DNA from: Diphasiastrum complanatum
Taxonomy: Eukaryota; Streptophyta; Lycopodiopsida; Lycopodiales; Lycopodiaceae
Direction: 5' to 3'
DNA: 64,000 bases
Assembly: GCA_029204225.1 (NCBI GenBank)
Contig: CM055101.1
Coordinates: 44,824,180 to 44,888,179 of the forward strand
Shown: positions 10,963-22,462 of the stretch, piece after piece
How the letters are laid out: each line of letters opens with the position of its first letter
Position numbering within the stretch: position 1 is the first letter of the stretch
Notes under the pieces: generated by a model
Database searches by the model: none
What the model saw: only the letters and a program-made list of their open reading frames with translations
Told to the model about the DNA's origin: nothing
Program-made: the position numbers and the translations under genes

Positions 10963-12419
10963 CTAATGTGGATCAAGCATTGATCTTGAGATAAGACCAA
11001 GATTAGATCTATGCTTTGAGAAGGCACTTTTGCAAAGTGTCTTTGTGAGAAGATCAGAAACACATGAAGATGTGTCGACATGTTCCAAGTTTATTTCACC
11101 TCCAATGAGCTTTTCCCTTACAAAATGGTGTGCCACTTCTATATGCTTGCTTCTTGCATGAAAAATAGGATTGTTTGCAAGAGCTTGGGCCGATATGTTG
11201 TCACACTTGATCAAGGGAAGATCATCCTCTTTGATGCACTTTAGCTCCATGATTAACCTCTTGATCCAAAGCACCTCTTTAGTTGTTGTAGTGAGTGCTT
11301 TGTACTCGGCCTCACAAGAAGATAGGGATATGGTATCTTGCTTCTTTGAAAGCCAAGACACAATATTGCCTCCAAAAAATATAGTATATGCATTAATAGA
11401 CTTTTGATCCATTTTATCACTTGCAAAATCGGAATCCGAATAGCCAACAATGGTTAGATCTTCATTCTTGTACAATAAACCATAATCTTGAGTAGAAGAT
11501 ACATATCCTAGAACTCTCTTGGCCATCTTCCAATGTTGGATCTTAGGATCTTGCATAAATTGACTCAATTTGTGCACACAATAGCTCAAATTGGGTCTAG
11601 TGATAGTAAGCCAAATTAGGAAGCCTATAAGACTCCTATAAAGTGTGATGTCCTCGAAGGATCTTTCATCACCTTTAATAGGGTCTTTTACATGTTGCTC
11701 CATGGGAGTATCTATGCCTTTACAATTTTGCATATTGAATTTTCTCAACATAGAAAAGACATACCTAGATTGACAAATAAAAGCATATTCTTTATGAAAA
11801 TCAATTTCAAGGCCTAAAATGTAATGGATCTCTCCTAGATCTTGCATTTTAAATTCTCCTCCTAATGCATCCTTAGTTTCTTGAACTAACATCAAACAAC
11901 TTCCACTAAGAATAATGTCATCTACATAGATTAGAAGACTAACAATATTACTACCATCAAACTTTAAGTACATAGAAGGATCATAGTCACTAAGCACAAA
12001 TCCTAATGAAAGTAGAAAGTTGTTGAGTCTTGAATACCATGATATAGGTGCTTGCTTCAAGCCATAAAGACTTCTAAATAGCAAAGACACCTTAGATCTA
12101 TCCTTGATAAATCCTTGAGGTTGTTCCATGTATATCAGCCATTCAAAAAAGCGTTGGAGACATCAAGTTGATACAATTTCCACTTAGAAAATAAGGCAAG
12201 AGAGATTATGATTCTTATTGTTACCATCTTTGCTATAGGAGCAAAGGTTTCTTCATAGTCAAGGCCATATATTTGTGCAAAGCCTTTAGCACATAATCTT
12301 GCCTTGTACTTGATGATGGAGCCATCATGATTGTACTTGATCTTGAACACCCACTTGCATCCAATAATATGCATGTTAGGTGGTGGATCCACTAGCTTCC
12401 ATGTGTGGTTGGTGATCAA
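10963..12419 (-). pseudogene. Copia RT and RNase H of element 2
   Basis: The RT start (HTWKLVDPP, GCKWVFKIKYNHDGSI, QLDVSNAFLNG) occupies 12135-12419. The frame then breaks at 12130, where about a dozen bases of the usual DLEE(D/E)-YMEQP stretch are missing. A 388-residue frame (10963-12129) carries EQPQGF, SLYGLKQAPISWY, the catalytic LLIYVDDIILSG, then RNase H with VGYSDSDFASD, SLSSCEAEYKAL and ARSKHIEVAHHFVRE. The C-terminal LGLISRSMLDPH ends just before the polypurine tract. The catalytic RT Asp pair is intact; only the frameshift and an upstream stop prevent a full pol. Confidence 0.9.
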
Positions 12420-12428
12420 GGCATCACA

Positions 12429-13127
12429 TTAAATCTTCATGGCCTCATACCACTCCTTGGTATTGAGGGCTTCTTGGACATCTTTGGGCTCCTCGTGAGA
12501 AACAAAATAAGCATAAGTGGAATCAAGATCCACTTGTTTTCCTTTGTCATCATAAGTGAGCCTCTTAGGCTCGGATCTCTCCCTCATGGATCTTCTAGGA
12601 GTGAAAATCCGAGGACTTCCATCTTCAAATCTTGACTCCTCCATATGTTGATTGTCTTCAATAACAAAATGTGATAGATTTTGAGGCTGCTTGATCTCGG
12701 CCCCTCCAAGATTGGACTTTTCTCCTTCATGAAAAACTACATCTCTACTATCAATTACTTTAGAAGTGGAGAGCATGTAGATTCGATAGGCTTTCTTGTT
12801 GGATGAATATCCAACCATTACTCCTTTGCTTGCACAAGGATCATCCTTCTTTCTCGTTTCCAAGGGAATATGGACAAAGCATATGCATCCAAATACTCTA
12901 AGGTGATCAACCTTAGGTTTTTTCAAATAAAGTGCTTCATATGGTGACTTTCCTTCAAGTGCAACATGAGGGAGTTGATTGCAAAGATAGTTTGAACAAT
13001 TGATGGCCTCACCCCAAAAGTCTTTTGGCAAGGATGCCTTAATTCTCATGGTTTTGGCACATTCACACAAGGTTCTATTCTTTCTTTCAGCCACCCCATT
13101 TTGAGATGGTGTATATGCACAAGAAAA
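12429..13127 (-). pseudogene. C-terminal half of copia integrase, element 2
   Basis: The frame enters at GVAERKNRTLCE (about 13060-13095), which carries the catalytic Glu of the DDE triad. It then runs through PKDFWGEAINCSNYLCNQLP, VFGCICFVHIP, GVMVGYSSNKKAYRIY and the spacer RRSMRERSEPKRLTYDD to WYEAMKI, where a stop at 12429-12431 interrupts the start of RT. The zinc-binding part and both catalytic Asp blocks are absent: they were lost in the deletion at about 13127, which joins pre-integrase to this half. Confidence 0.88.
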
Positions 13128-14536
13128 CTCCCTTTGACCATGGAAATCATAGAACTATAGTTGGGATGCCCCAACCTTCTATGCCATAGTTCCTCCAAAG
13201 AAATATGAGAAGCAAAAGCACCATCACAAGAGTTAGCATACTCTTTGGGATCAAGCTTGTAGATTCCACCATATCTAGACCCAAATGCAAGGATCTTATC
13301 ATGCTTCTTGATTGTACATGTATCAACATTGAAATTCACATCTAGTCCACTATCAAACAATTGCCCAACACTAAGAAGATTTTTTGTTAACTTAGGAACA
13401 AAAAGTACTTTAGACTGAGAAAGAACTTTTGATGATGAAAGCTTTAAGGGAATGGTCGCTATGCCTTCAATAGTACACTCATGATCATTTGCTGTGTAGA
13501 TGGACTTCTTGGATCCTTCATAAGGTGTCATGGATGAAAAAGAATGCTTGGAGCTACACATATGTGAGGAAGCTTCATTGTCGATGTACCACGAACCATC
13601 CTTCTTGAAAGGTGATGAAGAAAAACTCGAGACCATAAGAGATCCCTCTCCATCACTTGCATGAACATCTTCCTTCTCTTCATTGGAAATGTTGGCTTGC
13701 TTGAATTGATTCTTCTTCTTGAAGCAATTGGTGGCATAATGCCCCTTCTTGCCACAAAAGAAACACTTGATGTTTTTCTTCTTCTTCTTGGTTGTGAAAG
13801 CCTGAGAGGACTCATCCTCTTCTCCTTTCGCCTTGGAAATAAGATTGTTCTTGCTTGAAGAGGGTTGGTGTTGATTCTTACTTCTTGACTTGTGTTTGTC
13901 TTTGGTAAAGAGGGCTTTACCATCAATGTTGAGAGACAGTCTTTCCATTTTCAAGAGTTTATACTCTTGTCTTGATTCTTCAGAAATGAGCACACTTTGG
14001 AGTGCTTCCAAACTTGGTAGCTCCTCCTTAATGGCATAACTCTGAACAAGGTTGTCATATTCCTCCTTTAATCCATTAAGTATGACTTGAACAAGTTCAT
14101 TTTGGTTGATGGAGTCTCCTATGCATGACAATTCTCTATGGAGGTCTTTAACTCTCATTACATAAGCTGAAGCACATTCATCACTTCTCTGTACACTTTG
14201 AAAAATTTGGTTTCTTAGTGTTAGAAGTCTAGAAGTATTCTTTGCCTCATAGATGGACTTGAGAGTATCCCAAGCATCTTTGGCATTAGTACAAGCACCA
14301 ATTTCTCTTAAGATGTCATTTGAGACATTCATTTTAATATAATGCAGAGCCATCCTAGCTCTCTTTTTGTACTTTGGAATTTCTTGAGGAATTTGTGGTT
14401 CTTCTTTAATTCCAAGTTTAATATCCATCACATCTTGTAGAATTAAGACAGATTCCGTCCTAACCTTCCAAATTGAGTAATTGGAGTTTGACAATCTTTC
14501 ACTTGCTTCTAATAGAAAGACACCCATTGAAGTCAT
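13046..14536 (-). pseudogene. Copia gag-protease-pre-integrase, element 2
   Basis: I start at the Met complementary to 14534-14536 (MTSMGVFLLEASERL) because gag proteins of elements 4 and 5 begin in the same context. A UBN2-type gag comes first (NYSIWKVRTESVL, DAWDTLKSIYEAKNTSRLL, VQVILNGL), then a Lys-rich stretch and the CCHC knuckle CFFCGKKGHYATNC. In the protease the active site reads WYIDNEASSHM instead of WxIDSGASSHM, replacing the essential Gly. VLFVPKLTKNLLSVGQL and LEELWHRRLGHPN follow. After MVKG the frame runs out of register at the integrase deletion. Long and open, but protease function is doubtful. Confidence 0.9.
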
Positions 14537-15281
14537 AAAGAATGATGTAAGTAAAAAAAGATGGATGAAAAAATTGCTTATCTTCTCACTATAGGAACCA
14601 ATCAAGGGCAAAAAAAAAAAATCCTATATAAGACAAAGCAAAAAACTGTGAGATAGATCTCACTAGTTTGACAATCTCTCTAAAACAAGATTTGAATCAT
14701 CAAAAAAGATGAAGTATGGCAAAAGTTATGGTTCTCTGAATTTCACACGTGTGAAATACTCCAAAAATGTCAAATTGACTCAAATACAATCTATTTGTAT
14801 GAAACAATTTGCTTAGAACCTATAAATTTTGTCTAAATCACATATAGATGAGATTGGTCAACTTCTGGATGATTTTTGTGATCATTCAAGCAATAAATAA
14901 CATGTACTCATGATTTGCCATAGGTCTAGGCGCCCTACCTACAACTCTTCAAAAGCTTCTAACTTTTGATTGGCTTATTCAACTATCATGATTCAAATTG
15001 CATCAAATTCTACACATTTCTAGCTTTCTAGTGGGCCAATTTGCATGAAAATTGGATCTAAGGTGAGAGAGAACCACCAAACTAAAAATGGGCGGATTTC
15101 ACACGTGCCAGCACCTGAAATTCTGTATAGTAACTGATTTGGACCATTCAAAGTGGTTTGAAGCTCTAAATCACGAAAAAACTGCAAACTAGCTAGAAAG
15201 TAGAATCTACACAATTCCTAGCTTGAAATTTGATCAAATTTGCAAACTTTTTGATTAGATTTGCTTGTAAATCTTAGGTAG
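14537..15281 (-). other. Untranslated leader of element 2
   Basis: Non-coding leader between primer site and gag. It contains the 18-bp palindrome at 14740-14757 (core CACACGTGTG) and a second, broken copy near 15096-15108. Its last 250 bp resemble 61380-61612, the leader of the retroelement near 61 kb. Confidence 0.7.
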
Positions 15282-15293
15282 GCTCTGATAGCA
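15282..15293 (-). promoter_or_regulatory. Primer binding site of element 2
   Basis: The minus strand reads TGCTATCAGAGC directly after the LTR end GAATTCATCA, one base from the copia consensus. Confidence 0.88.
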
Positions 15294-15897
15294 TGATGAA
15301 TTCACACGTGTGGGACGTCCTACACATGTACTTTTGATCTCCTAAGCCCAATATTACCATAAAGATCAGACTAGCATTGGTTGACAATAGGAAAGCTGAT
15401 CATTCAAGAAATATTATTGTGTTACAAGCAAGATCTGTCAACAAAACATGAAACTAAGTGCAATAAATGCCTCAACTCGGCTAGAGAGAGAATATGAATG
15501 TACAAAACTCGAGTAGAGAGAGAGGGCACAAAGAGCTTAGTCTCCAAATCTGCATTACACACAAATTTCATCATATTTTTCAATGAGAGTACAACACATA
15601 TATATAGATCCATGGACTCTCCTCTTACTTTGAGTTGAATTGGAGTTATGAATCCACCTCTCAAGCTATCTAGACTTATTCAAGACACCTCAATATGTCT
15701 AATTGTGCCACCTAGTCTTTTCATGCATTAAATGTGGCATGCAAAGTACAAATGGCAATTCCTATGGTAGCTCGAGTTTCTAATTCTACCTACCTTGAAT
15801 ATTTTATTCTAAGATGGGTCTTTACTATGCCAAAAGAGCTCAATTCATCTTTGGCGACCCCTACTTACAACATTAGATAGATTTTTTTCAATATTTC

Positions 15898-15901
<4 letters not shown>
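15294..15901 (-). repeat. 5' LTR of copia element 2
   Basis: The full-length LTR of the pair, 608 bp, with GA-rich stretches at about 15483-15530 and TATATATA at about 15598-15605. It carries the palindrome half TTCACACGTGTGGG at 15301-15314. The right end abuts AGAGA of the interrupted microsatellite. Confidence 0.9.

Positions 15902-15950
<49 letters not shown>
15902..15950. repeat. (GA)n microsatellite, right part
   Basis: GA units continuing the tract cut by element 2. The first five bases AGAGA pair with 10589-10593 as target-site duplication. Confidence 0.93.
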
Positions 15951-15952
<2 letters not shown>

Positions 15953-16218
15953 CTTCCCAAGCTTGTACACTATATATGACAGGTCCTTGACCTATTTGGG
16001 TGAGTTTGCTCAAGCTTATCAACATTTGGAAGGTTCTAGATCTAGTAGGTCTATATGAGATCTTATCAACTCACCTAACATGCCAAAAATAGTAAATCAA
16101 CCATTCTTAGGCCTCACTGACAATATAAAGGCTATCTCTAAGTTTAAAATGCATATTGGCCAAAATTGCCATTTTAAACTAGACATGATAGAACTCAACT
16201 AGTTGACAATTTCTCACA
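15951..16218 (-). repeat. Proximal part of the 3' LTR of element 3
   Basis: The LTR starts on the minus strand at 16218 with TGTGAGAAATTGTCAAC, directly after the purine-rich GAAGAGGGAA. A TATA-like CATATATAGTG (about 15969-15981) lies shortly before the microsatellite, which would put the GA/TC tract at the transcription start. Confidence 0.75.
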
Positions 16219-17714
16219 TTCCCTCTTCAACTAGTTTTAGCATAGACTTAGAAAGTACACTAAGTGATGTTCTATGCTTTGTAAACAAGTCCTTTCCAAG
16301 TGCTTTGCTGAAGATATCAGCCACACACTCCCTTGATGAGACATGTTGAAGCTCCACCATGACTTGTTCCCTCACAAAATGATACGCCACCTCAATATGC
16401 TTGCACCTTGCATGAAAGATAGGATAACTTGCCAAGATTTGGGTTGAGAGGTTGTCACCAAAGATGATTGGACTCTCTAAAAAATCTAGCAAGTGAAGAT
16501 CTTTCACCATCCTCTTGATCCATAATATCTCCTTTGTACATGATGTAAGTGCTCTGTACTCGGCCTCACCAGATGATAATGAAATTGTAGCTTGTTTCTT
16601 TGACATCCAAGAGATAGCTCCATCACCTATGAAAATAGCATGTGAAATAATGGATTTTCTATCCATTTGATCTCTAGCAAAGTCTGAATATGAAAATCCA
16701 AACAAATTAGGTGATGATCCTACATAAAGAATGCCATAATATCCAGATCTCGAGACGTACCTCAGTACTCTCTTGCCTAGCTTCCAATTCTCCACACTAT
16801 GATTTTGCATAAACTGGCTTAATCTACTAGCACAATAACTAAGATCAGGTTTTGTGATAGCTAGATATATGAGTGAACCAACTAGCTTCATATAGAGAGT
16901 AATGTCCTCGAAGGATCTTTCATTACCTTTTATAGTGAGCTTTACATTTGACTCCATAGGTGTATCTCAAGACTTAGCATCTACCATATGAAATCTTTTG
17001 AGAATAGAATTAGTATACTTCTCTTGAAAAATGAAAGTAGATTGAGAAGACTCTAAATACTTCTATTCCCAAGATATAATGCAAAAGACCAAGATCATGC
17101 ACCTCAAACTCCTTCTTGAGTGCAATCTTGATATCATCAATATCTTGATTGTTGCCTCCACTTAAAATGATATCATCCACATAGATTAGTAAAATAGTAA
17201 TATGATTTCCATCAAATCTATAGTAAAGTGAATGATCATAGTCACTCATCATAAAGTTTTGAGAGAGTAGAAATGTGTTAAGCTTAGCATACCAACTCCT
17301 TGGTGCTTGCTTAAGACCATACAAACTCTTTTGTAGAAAACAAACATGCTTAGGCTTACCATTTGAAATGTGGCCCTCAGGTTGCTCCATGTACACTTCC
17401 TCCTCAAGATCACTATTCAAGAATGCATTACTGATGTCCATTTTCCATAGATATTAACCAAAAAAAAGTTGCAAGAGAGATGATGACCCGAATGCTTACC
17501 TCTTTGCCATGGGTGAAAAGGTCTCATCGTAGTCAATACCATGTTCTTGTGCATATCCTTTACCCACCAACCTTGCCTTGCGTTTGTTGATTGATCCATC
17601 TTGGTTTGTCTTCACATTGATGATCCACTTGCATCCAATAGCCTTCTTGTCCTTAGGAAGTTCCACCAACCTCCATGTGTTGTTCTTCATAAGAGCTTGG
17701 TACTCAAGATCCAT
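16214..17714 (-). pseudogene. Copia RT and RNase H of element 3
   Basis: RT begins [20 protein letters not shown] (17714) and continues [19 protein letters not shown] to [10 protein letters not shown], where it breaks at about 17496. It resumes at 17441 (MDISNAFLNSDLEEEVYMEQ) through SLYGLKQAPRSWY, LLIYVDDIILSGG and LLHYILGIEV, and breaks again at about 17010. RNase H (16214-16957) has FSYSDFARDQMDRKS, SLSSGEAEYRAL, ARCKHIEVAYHFVRE and SRECVADIFSKALGK. The pol stop codon TGA lies inside the first bases of the 3' LTR, exactly as in element 5. At least two frameshifts make it inactive, though the YVDD box is intact. Confidence 0.88.
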
Positions 17715-17726
17715 TGCTTGGATCCA

Positions 17727-18840
17727 CTACTCTTTTTGCCTTGCCTCACATACAAATGGAGGTTCATCAAAAGAGGTTAGGAATGCAAAGCTAGTACCTT
17801 CAACTTGCTTACCCTTCTCATCATATGTGAGCCTTGAAGGTTTTTGTCTTTCCCTTGATGTCCTCCTTGGCTTTTGACTTGAAGAAGGCTCTTCACCATC
17901 AGCATCCAAAGTATCGTCAACATTACCATCAATATCAAGAATGCTAGATCCAATCACCACATTACCAATTGAAGGAATATAAACCTTGTAAGCTTTGCTC
18001 ACCTCACTATATCCAACAAATATACCTTTTCTTGAGATGGATCCTCCTTTTTCCTATCATCAAGAGTGATGTTGATATAGCAAATGCATCCAAAAGTTTT
18101 GATAAACTTGACACTATGCCTTCTACCAAACAACATCTCAAAAGGGGTTTTTCCATCCAATATCACACTCGGCTACCTATTGCATAGAAAATCAGCACAC
18201 AACAAAGCTTGATCCCAAAAAGGTTTAGGAAGATTTGCACCTAACCTCATGGCTTTGGCACCTTCACATAAGGTTCTATTCTTTCTCTTAGCCACTCCAT
18301 TTTGTTGTGGTGTCCTTAGGCTTGTGTACTCCCTCTTGATCCCATGCTCATCACAAAATGCCTTGAACTTGGTAGAAATATACTCACCACCATTGTCACT
18401 CCTCAAGCACTTGATCTTGGTAGAGAATTGGACCTCCCTTGCAATCTTGAACTTGACAAAGACATCATACACTTCATCCTTGATCTTTAGTAGATATACC
18501 CAACAAAATCTACTAAAATCATCAACACAAGTTACATACATTTTAGCACCACCATTTCTAATTGTAGTAACACCATGAATATCCAAATGCACAACTTGAA
18601 AAGGCTTAGTAAATATAGATGTAGATCTCTTATAAGGTAATCTATGTGACTTTGAAAAAGCACATTGTTCACAAACATGATTCATGCTAGTTAAGGATCT
18701 TGGAAGACCAAACACAACTTCCTTCCTTGCCATTACCTCTAATGACTTGAAGTTGAGGTGCCTCATCCTCTTGTGCCATAACTCTTGCATTGACAATTGC
18801 TCCTTTGCCATACATCCAACTTGGTTAGCAACAACACAAG
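17727..18840 (-). pseudogene. Copia integrase of element 3, catalytic Glu lost
   Basis: Pre-integrase QELWHKRMRHLNFKSLEVMA, then the zinc-binding CEQCAFSKSHRLPY, then the core: first Asp in VVHLDIHG, second in CLRSDNGGEY. The third catalytic block reads NGVAKRKNR where copia integrases have NGVAERKNR, so the Glu is replaced by Lys (codon AAG). The frame stops at LCADFLCNR (18173), continues decayed through LDGKTPFEMLFGRR, and the spacer QKPRRTSRERQKPSRLTYDE (17727-18002) precedes RT. The N-terminal side is fused to gag by a deletion of the protease. Confidence 0.87.
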
Positions 18841-18842
18841 CA

Positions 18843-19142
18843 TCAAGGAACCAAACATGAAGAAATCACAAAAGCATCATCATTTGAGTTTTGATCACCA
18901 ATACCATCCTCATCAAGAGTTAGATTCCCTTGCTTATCACCTTGATCTCTCTTTTTCTTGAAGCACTCACTAGCAAAATGTCCTTTGACTCCACAATAGA
19001 AACATTTTATCTTAGATCTATCTTTCTTCTTGCCAGCAAAAGTAGAAGCCTCATCTTGATCTTGCCATTTAGACCATTTGTCTTTGCCTTTGCCCTTGAG
19101 CTTGCCTTTTGAAAACAGTTGTTGGATTTCTATCCTCTCCAT
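18843..19142 (-). pseudogene. Gag C-terminal zinc knuckle of element 3
   Basis: A 99-residue frame. LFSKGKLKGKGKDKWSKWQD is a basic stretch, CFYCGVKGHFASECFKKK is the CCHC RNA-binding knuckle, and the acidic linker NLTLDEDGIGDQNSNDDAFV matches element 5 almost residue for residue. It then jumps past the whole protease to the C-terminal end of that domain (LDACVVANQVGC), so about 130 residues are deleted. Upstream gag is missing at the truncated end of the element. Confidence 0.85.
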
Positions 19143-19249
19143 CCCTATCTCTCTCTCTCTCTGCTAATCTAGATCCATTCATTATGTTGTTGTAAATATT
19201 CCTACAGTCGCATACCCTACAAAAATACAAGAAAAGTCAAGGTCAATGG

Positions 19250-20371
19250 AGAATGGGTTTTAAGTCATTTCAGCAGTATGGCGAAAAATGCGAAAATCCT
19301 GAAGGTCCGTGAACAATACATTCTAAGCCTTTTTTTGACTAGTGTCACATTTTTCAGAAATGCGAAAAAGGCGAAGGTAGGCCAAGTGTCACATTTTTCT
19401 GGAATGCAAAAAAGCCGAAGGTCCATAAGAGTATATTCGACTTTCCCCACAAACGACATCGACTTAGCTGAAGTGGACTTTTGAAGACATGAGAGCAACA
19501 CTCGACTTGTCCGAAGTCTGCGACTTATCCAAAGTCTTTGACTTCTCAGCCTTGTCCAACTTCTAAGTTCGACATCGAAGTTTGTCGAACCTCCGATGAC
19601 TATCCGACTTCTTCAAAAGTCGATGTAATGCCAATTCTCAAAGGTCGATGTCATCAAATTGGCGGCTCAACAATACATTTGTCAAGATCGGACAAAATCT
19701 CCAACTGAATTTGATATTGTCCGAGTGTGACTATCAACAGCACATAGTGTCTTAATCCTATTTGTAAATTACTCATTAATCATCTTTTAATCGATTAGCC
19801 ATGTGTATATATACAATGACTTATCAGTTGTCGCAGTTAAGCTCCATTAACAAGTTTCTACAACAAGCTCAATAATCTATTTGTCATTCAAAGCGCAATT
19901 GTATTGTTCTTTCTCTCTGTTGTTACAGAGTGTTGACTCAGAAAGAACGTGACTCTATTATGCATTTAGACTATATTTTTTACATGACTAATTAATCAAT
20001 GTTCCAATAATCTAGGTCGTGTATGTTGAATGCTTATTTCTTTTCATGTTCAGATAGATCTATACTCACAGATAAATGTATTCATAGATTAAATTGTTCT
20101 GTATGACTGATAGCATTGTCAATTTATCGCTCTAACATACCTCACCTAAAATGCTTTCGCAAAGCTAAATATGTAATCAAGGTATATGTGCATGGCTAGG
20201 GAATCGACTTAGTCAATCCAGCGACTTTGAAGCTATGATCAAGTAGGATAGACTTCGAGACGTCAAAGTCGGTCTGAACCGATAGACTTAGTTTCATGCA
20301 CTGAGGATTCCCTGTTGCTGCTCCTTTGCCATGACAGGCATTGTTGGTCGATCCACCTATCGAATCCCAAC
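19250..20371 (+). repeat. Probable copia LTR of the TGTTGGG family (left end unresolved)
   Basis: The right end ATCGAATCCCAACA abuts a primer site at 20372, fixing it as an LTR end. The part 20190-20371 aligns with 32640-32797 (GACTTTGAAG..ATCAAGTAG, CATGCAC(T/C)GAGGA, TGCTGCTCC, CCCAACA). A TATA box TGTATATATACA lies at 19803-19814 with a plausible transcription start after it. GTC/CGACTT-rich words fill 19500-19720. No second LTR copy in this window defines the left end. Confidence 0.6.
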
Positions 20372-20383
20372 ATGGTATGAGAG
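20372..20383 (+). promoter_or_regulatory. Primer binding site
   Basis: TGGTATGAGAGC follows CCCAACA, one base from the copia consensus. A second primer-like TGGTATCAGAATG occurs near 20420, so a short segment seems duplicated. Confidence 0.75.
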
Positions 20384-20520
20384 CGATTAATTATTGCTCC
20401 ATGTTTATCTGATACCAACATGGTATCAGAATGATTATCTTGATATAGTATAGACATTTTCTATAATTGTTTCTAGTCATATAATCTACTCTCTGCATGC
20501 ACTCATCCAAAAATTCCAAA

Positions 20521-21245
20521 TGGATTCACAATTACAATCTGCTCTAATGGTAGACAGACTCGATGGTTTGAACTACCATTTGTGAACATTCAAGATGAGG
20601 GTAGTACTAATGGCCAAGGAGCTCTGGGAAATGGTCGTTGGAACCGAACTACTTCCCATTGTCGATGAGCAAGCCATTTCCAAATGGAAGCTTAGGGATG
20701 GCAAGGCTTTCGCCTTGATCACCCTTAATATCTCTAACACACAGATTGGCCACATCAAACAAGCCCAATCTTCGAAAGAGGCTTGGGATATATTGAGTAC
20801 ACTACATGAAGTGAGAGATGTCACTTTGAAGCTGCATCTGAGAAGAAAGTTATTCTCTCTCAGAATGTCAAAAAGTGATTCTGTTTAGAATCACATTAAT
20901 CAATTTAAGACTCTATTAGAGCCAATCGCAACAATAGGTTCAATAGTCAAAGACTATGACGCTGTAATGACCTTATTGATCAGTTTGCCATCCTCTTATG
21001 AAAATTGGGTGATGATGGTAACCACACACTCAGATATAACATTGTCTAGAGTCTTAATCATGATACAGGAGGAAACAAGAAGGAATGGATCATCCTTGTC
21101 CTCCATCAATGACTCATAAGCATTGTTCATCAAGAAGAACACAAGGAAGCAACAAAAGAAGAAAGTTGTCCAACAGAACGACAACAATCAGAAGCAGTCA
21201 CAGAAGGTCCAGAATCAACAATCTACTCAAAACCAGAAAAGACTC
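20521..21245 (+). pseudogene. Copia gag (UBN2 type), truncated
   Basis: Starts MDSQLQSALMVDRLDGLNYH and has the usual gag blocks: KMRVVLMAKELWEMVVG, KEAWDILSTLHE, LHLRRKLFSLRMSKSDSV, VMTLLISLPSSYENWVMMV, LIMIQEETRRN. A Lys/Gln-rich stretch (about 21125-21240) precedes what should be the zinc knuckle, but after QNQKRLFC the similarity ends. Stops after NYHL (20581), SDSV (20886) and SINDS (21116) show decay. No protease or pol follows, so the element is cut here. It belongs to a different copia clade from elements 1-5. Confidence 0.8.
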
Positions 21246-21780
21246 TTTTGTAGGTCATTAGGAAAAATATGTGCTCAAAATGGTCCCTTTAAGAAATTTC
21301 ACTTTAGAGAGAGGTTACGTAGAGAGAGAATGCAAACCGGTAACTTCTGGTCACCATTTTCTGAGTCTCCGACCTTGCCCAACGTTTAACTAATAAGGTT
21401 AACTTCAAACAATAGTTAGTTAAGCATGAGATATAATAACTTCTCTTCATGCTCGTTCCAAAGTTCGGGACTAGAGCTTTAAGACTGAAAATCTTGGTGT
21501 GCTCAATGCAAAAACTGAAGCAGGAGTGACATAACTTTTGAAATCACTGTATGCTTATAGTGAAATATGAGGCGGGACAATTTTTCAATGCGACATAAAC
21601 ATTACAAAAGTAAGGTATGCTAGATCTAATCATATTGATTTACTGTACTTTGATGCATTTACATGATTGTAGCTTTTAACAATGGCAATGTTCCATTTGC
21701 ATGTTGCTCTTCCGATGGAATGCACTCCAATTATTTAAAAAAATGCAAAAGTTGTAGAAAATGCTGCTGCAATAGTTAGA
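21246..21780. other. No gene recognised
   Basis: AT-rich DNA to the right of the cut copia gag, with no coding frame I can name. It may be LTR sequence of the gypsy-like element whose gag fragments appear to the right. Confidence 0.45.
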
Positions 21781-21783
21781 GAA

Positions 21784-22334
21784 TTGAGAATGAGTAATCA
21801 AATGAATATAGATTTGTGGGTGGATGGATCAATTTATCCTAATGATCCAGCGACCAATTTGTGTCCAAATTTTAAGTCCGTAACTCATCTTCTCAAATTC
21901 GCATGTGAAAAAAATAGCGAATTACTTGGATATTGTCAAAGGTTGCGTGATATTGGAATGCATAGCATATCTTGTCTTAATCAACAATTACAGTTTTCTA
22001 ATCAACAATTGCAACGTGCAAGAAGAAAGAACTGTTGAACCTAGTGGAAAATCTTTATAGTCGTCTTAATGATTTTGTTGAAAAGTTCGAAGAAGAGAAA
22101 AAGTTCTGTAACTCGCACATTAGAATAGTGTTCATGTGCCTGGAAAATGAAAATGGTATTGCTCTTGCTGTTACTACCCCTTCTGCTTCTGATGCTCCTT
22201 TATCTCCACACCCTCCAGTCTTTATTGATGACCTTGATGAGGATAGTGCCTCTCAGCTCAAGATCTTCTCTCAAGACATTTGCAATATTGGCGACCTGTC
22301 CTCTTATGATTTCTGCCAATCTAAAAGTTGTTAG
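21784..22334 (+). pseudogene. Unrecognised broken ORF upstream of gypsy gag
   Basis: Two adjoining plus-strand frames. The first (21784-22038) contains IDLWVDGSIYPNDPATN and a Gln-rich stretch LNQQLQFSNQQLQRARR; the second (22035-22334) has a coiled-coil-like NLYSRLNDFVEKFEEEKKF and an acidic FIDDLDEDSASQ. The 4-bp overlap in different frames suggests a frameshift within one former gene. I do not recognise a domain. Position and style suit the N-terminal part of a retrotransposon polyprotein, whose gag-like block may be 23014-23151, but that link is inferred. Confidence 0.35.
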
Positions 22335-22462
22335 TGAACGTTTTTTGAGCTTTTGATCATTTTTTGAAGGGAACGTATAATTTTGGTCATCAGTGAGTCA
22401 GGAGAGAGTTAGTGAACGTTTTTTGAGCTTTTGATCATTTTTTGAAGAGAACGTATAATTTT
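22332..22462. repeat. Tandem duplication of about 77 bp
   Basis: TTAGTGAACGTTTTTTGAGC begins at 22332 and again at 22409. Each copy continues through TTTTGATCATTTTTTGAAG and GAACGTATAATTTT with one substitution. The second copy follows a short unique spacer. Confidence 0.85.

Noticed and set aside
19278-19484. Overlapping frames with (G)AAAAATGCGAAAA-type repeats
   Set aside because: They come from short imperfect repeats at 19275-19430; not coding.
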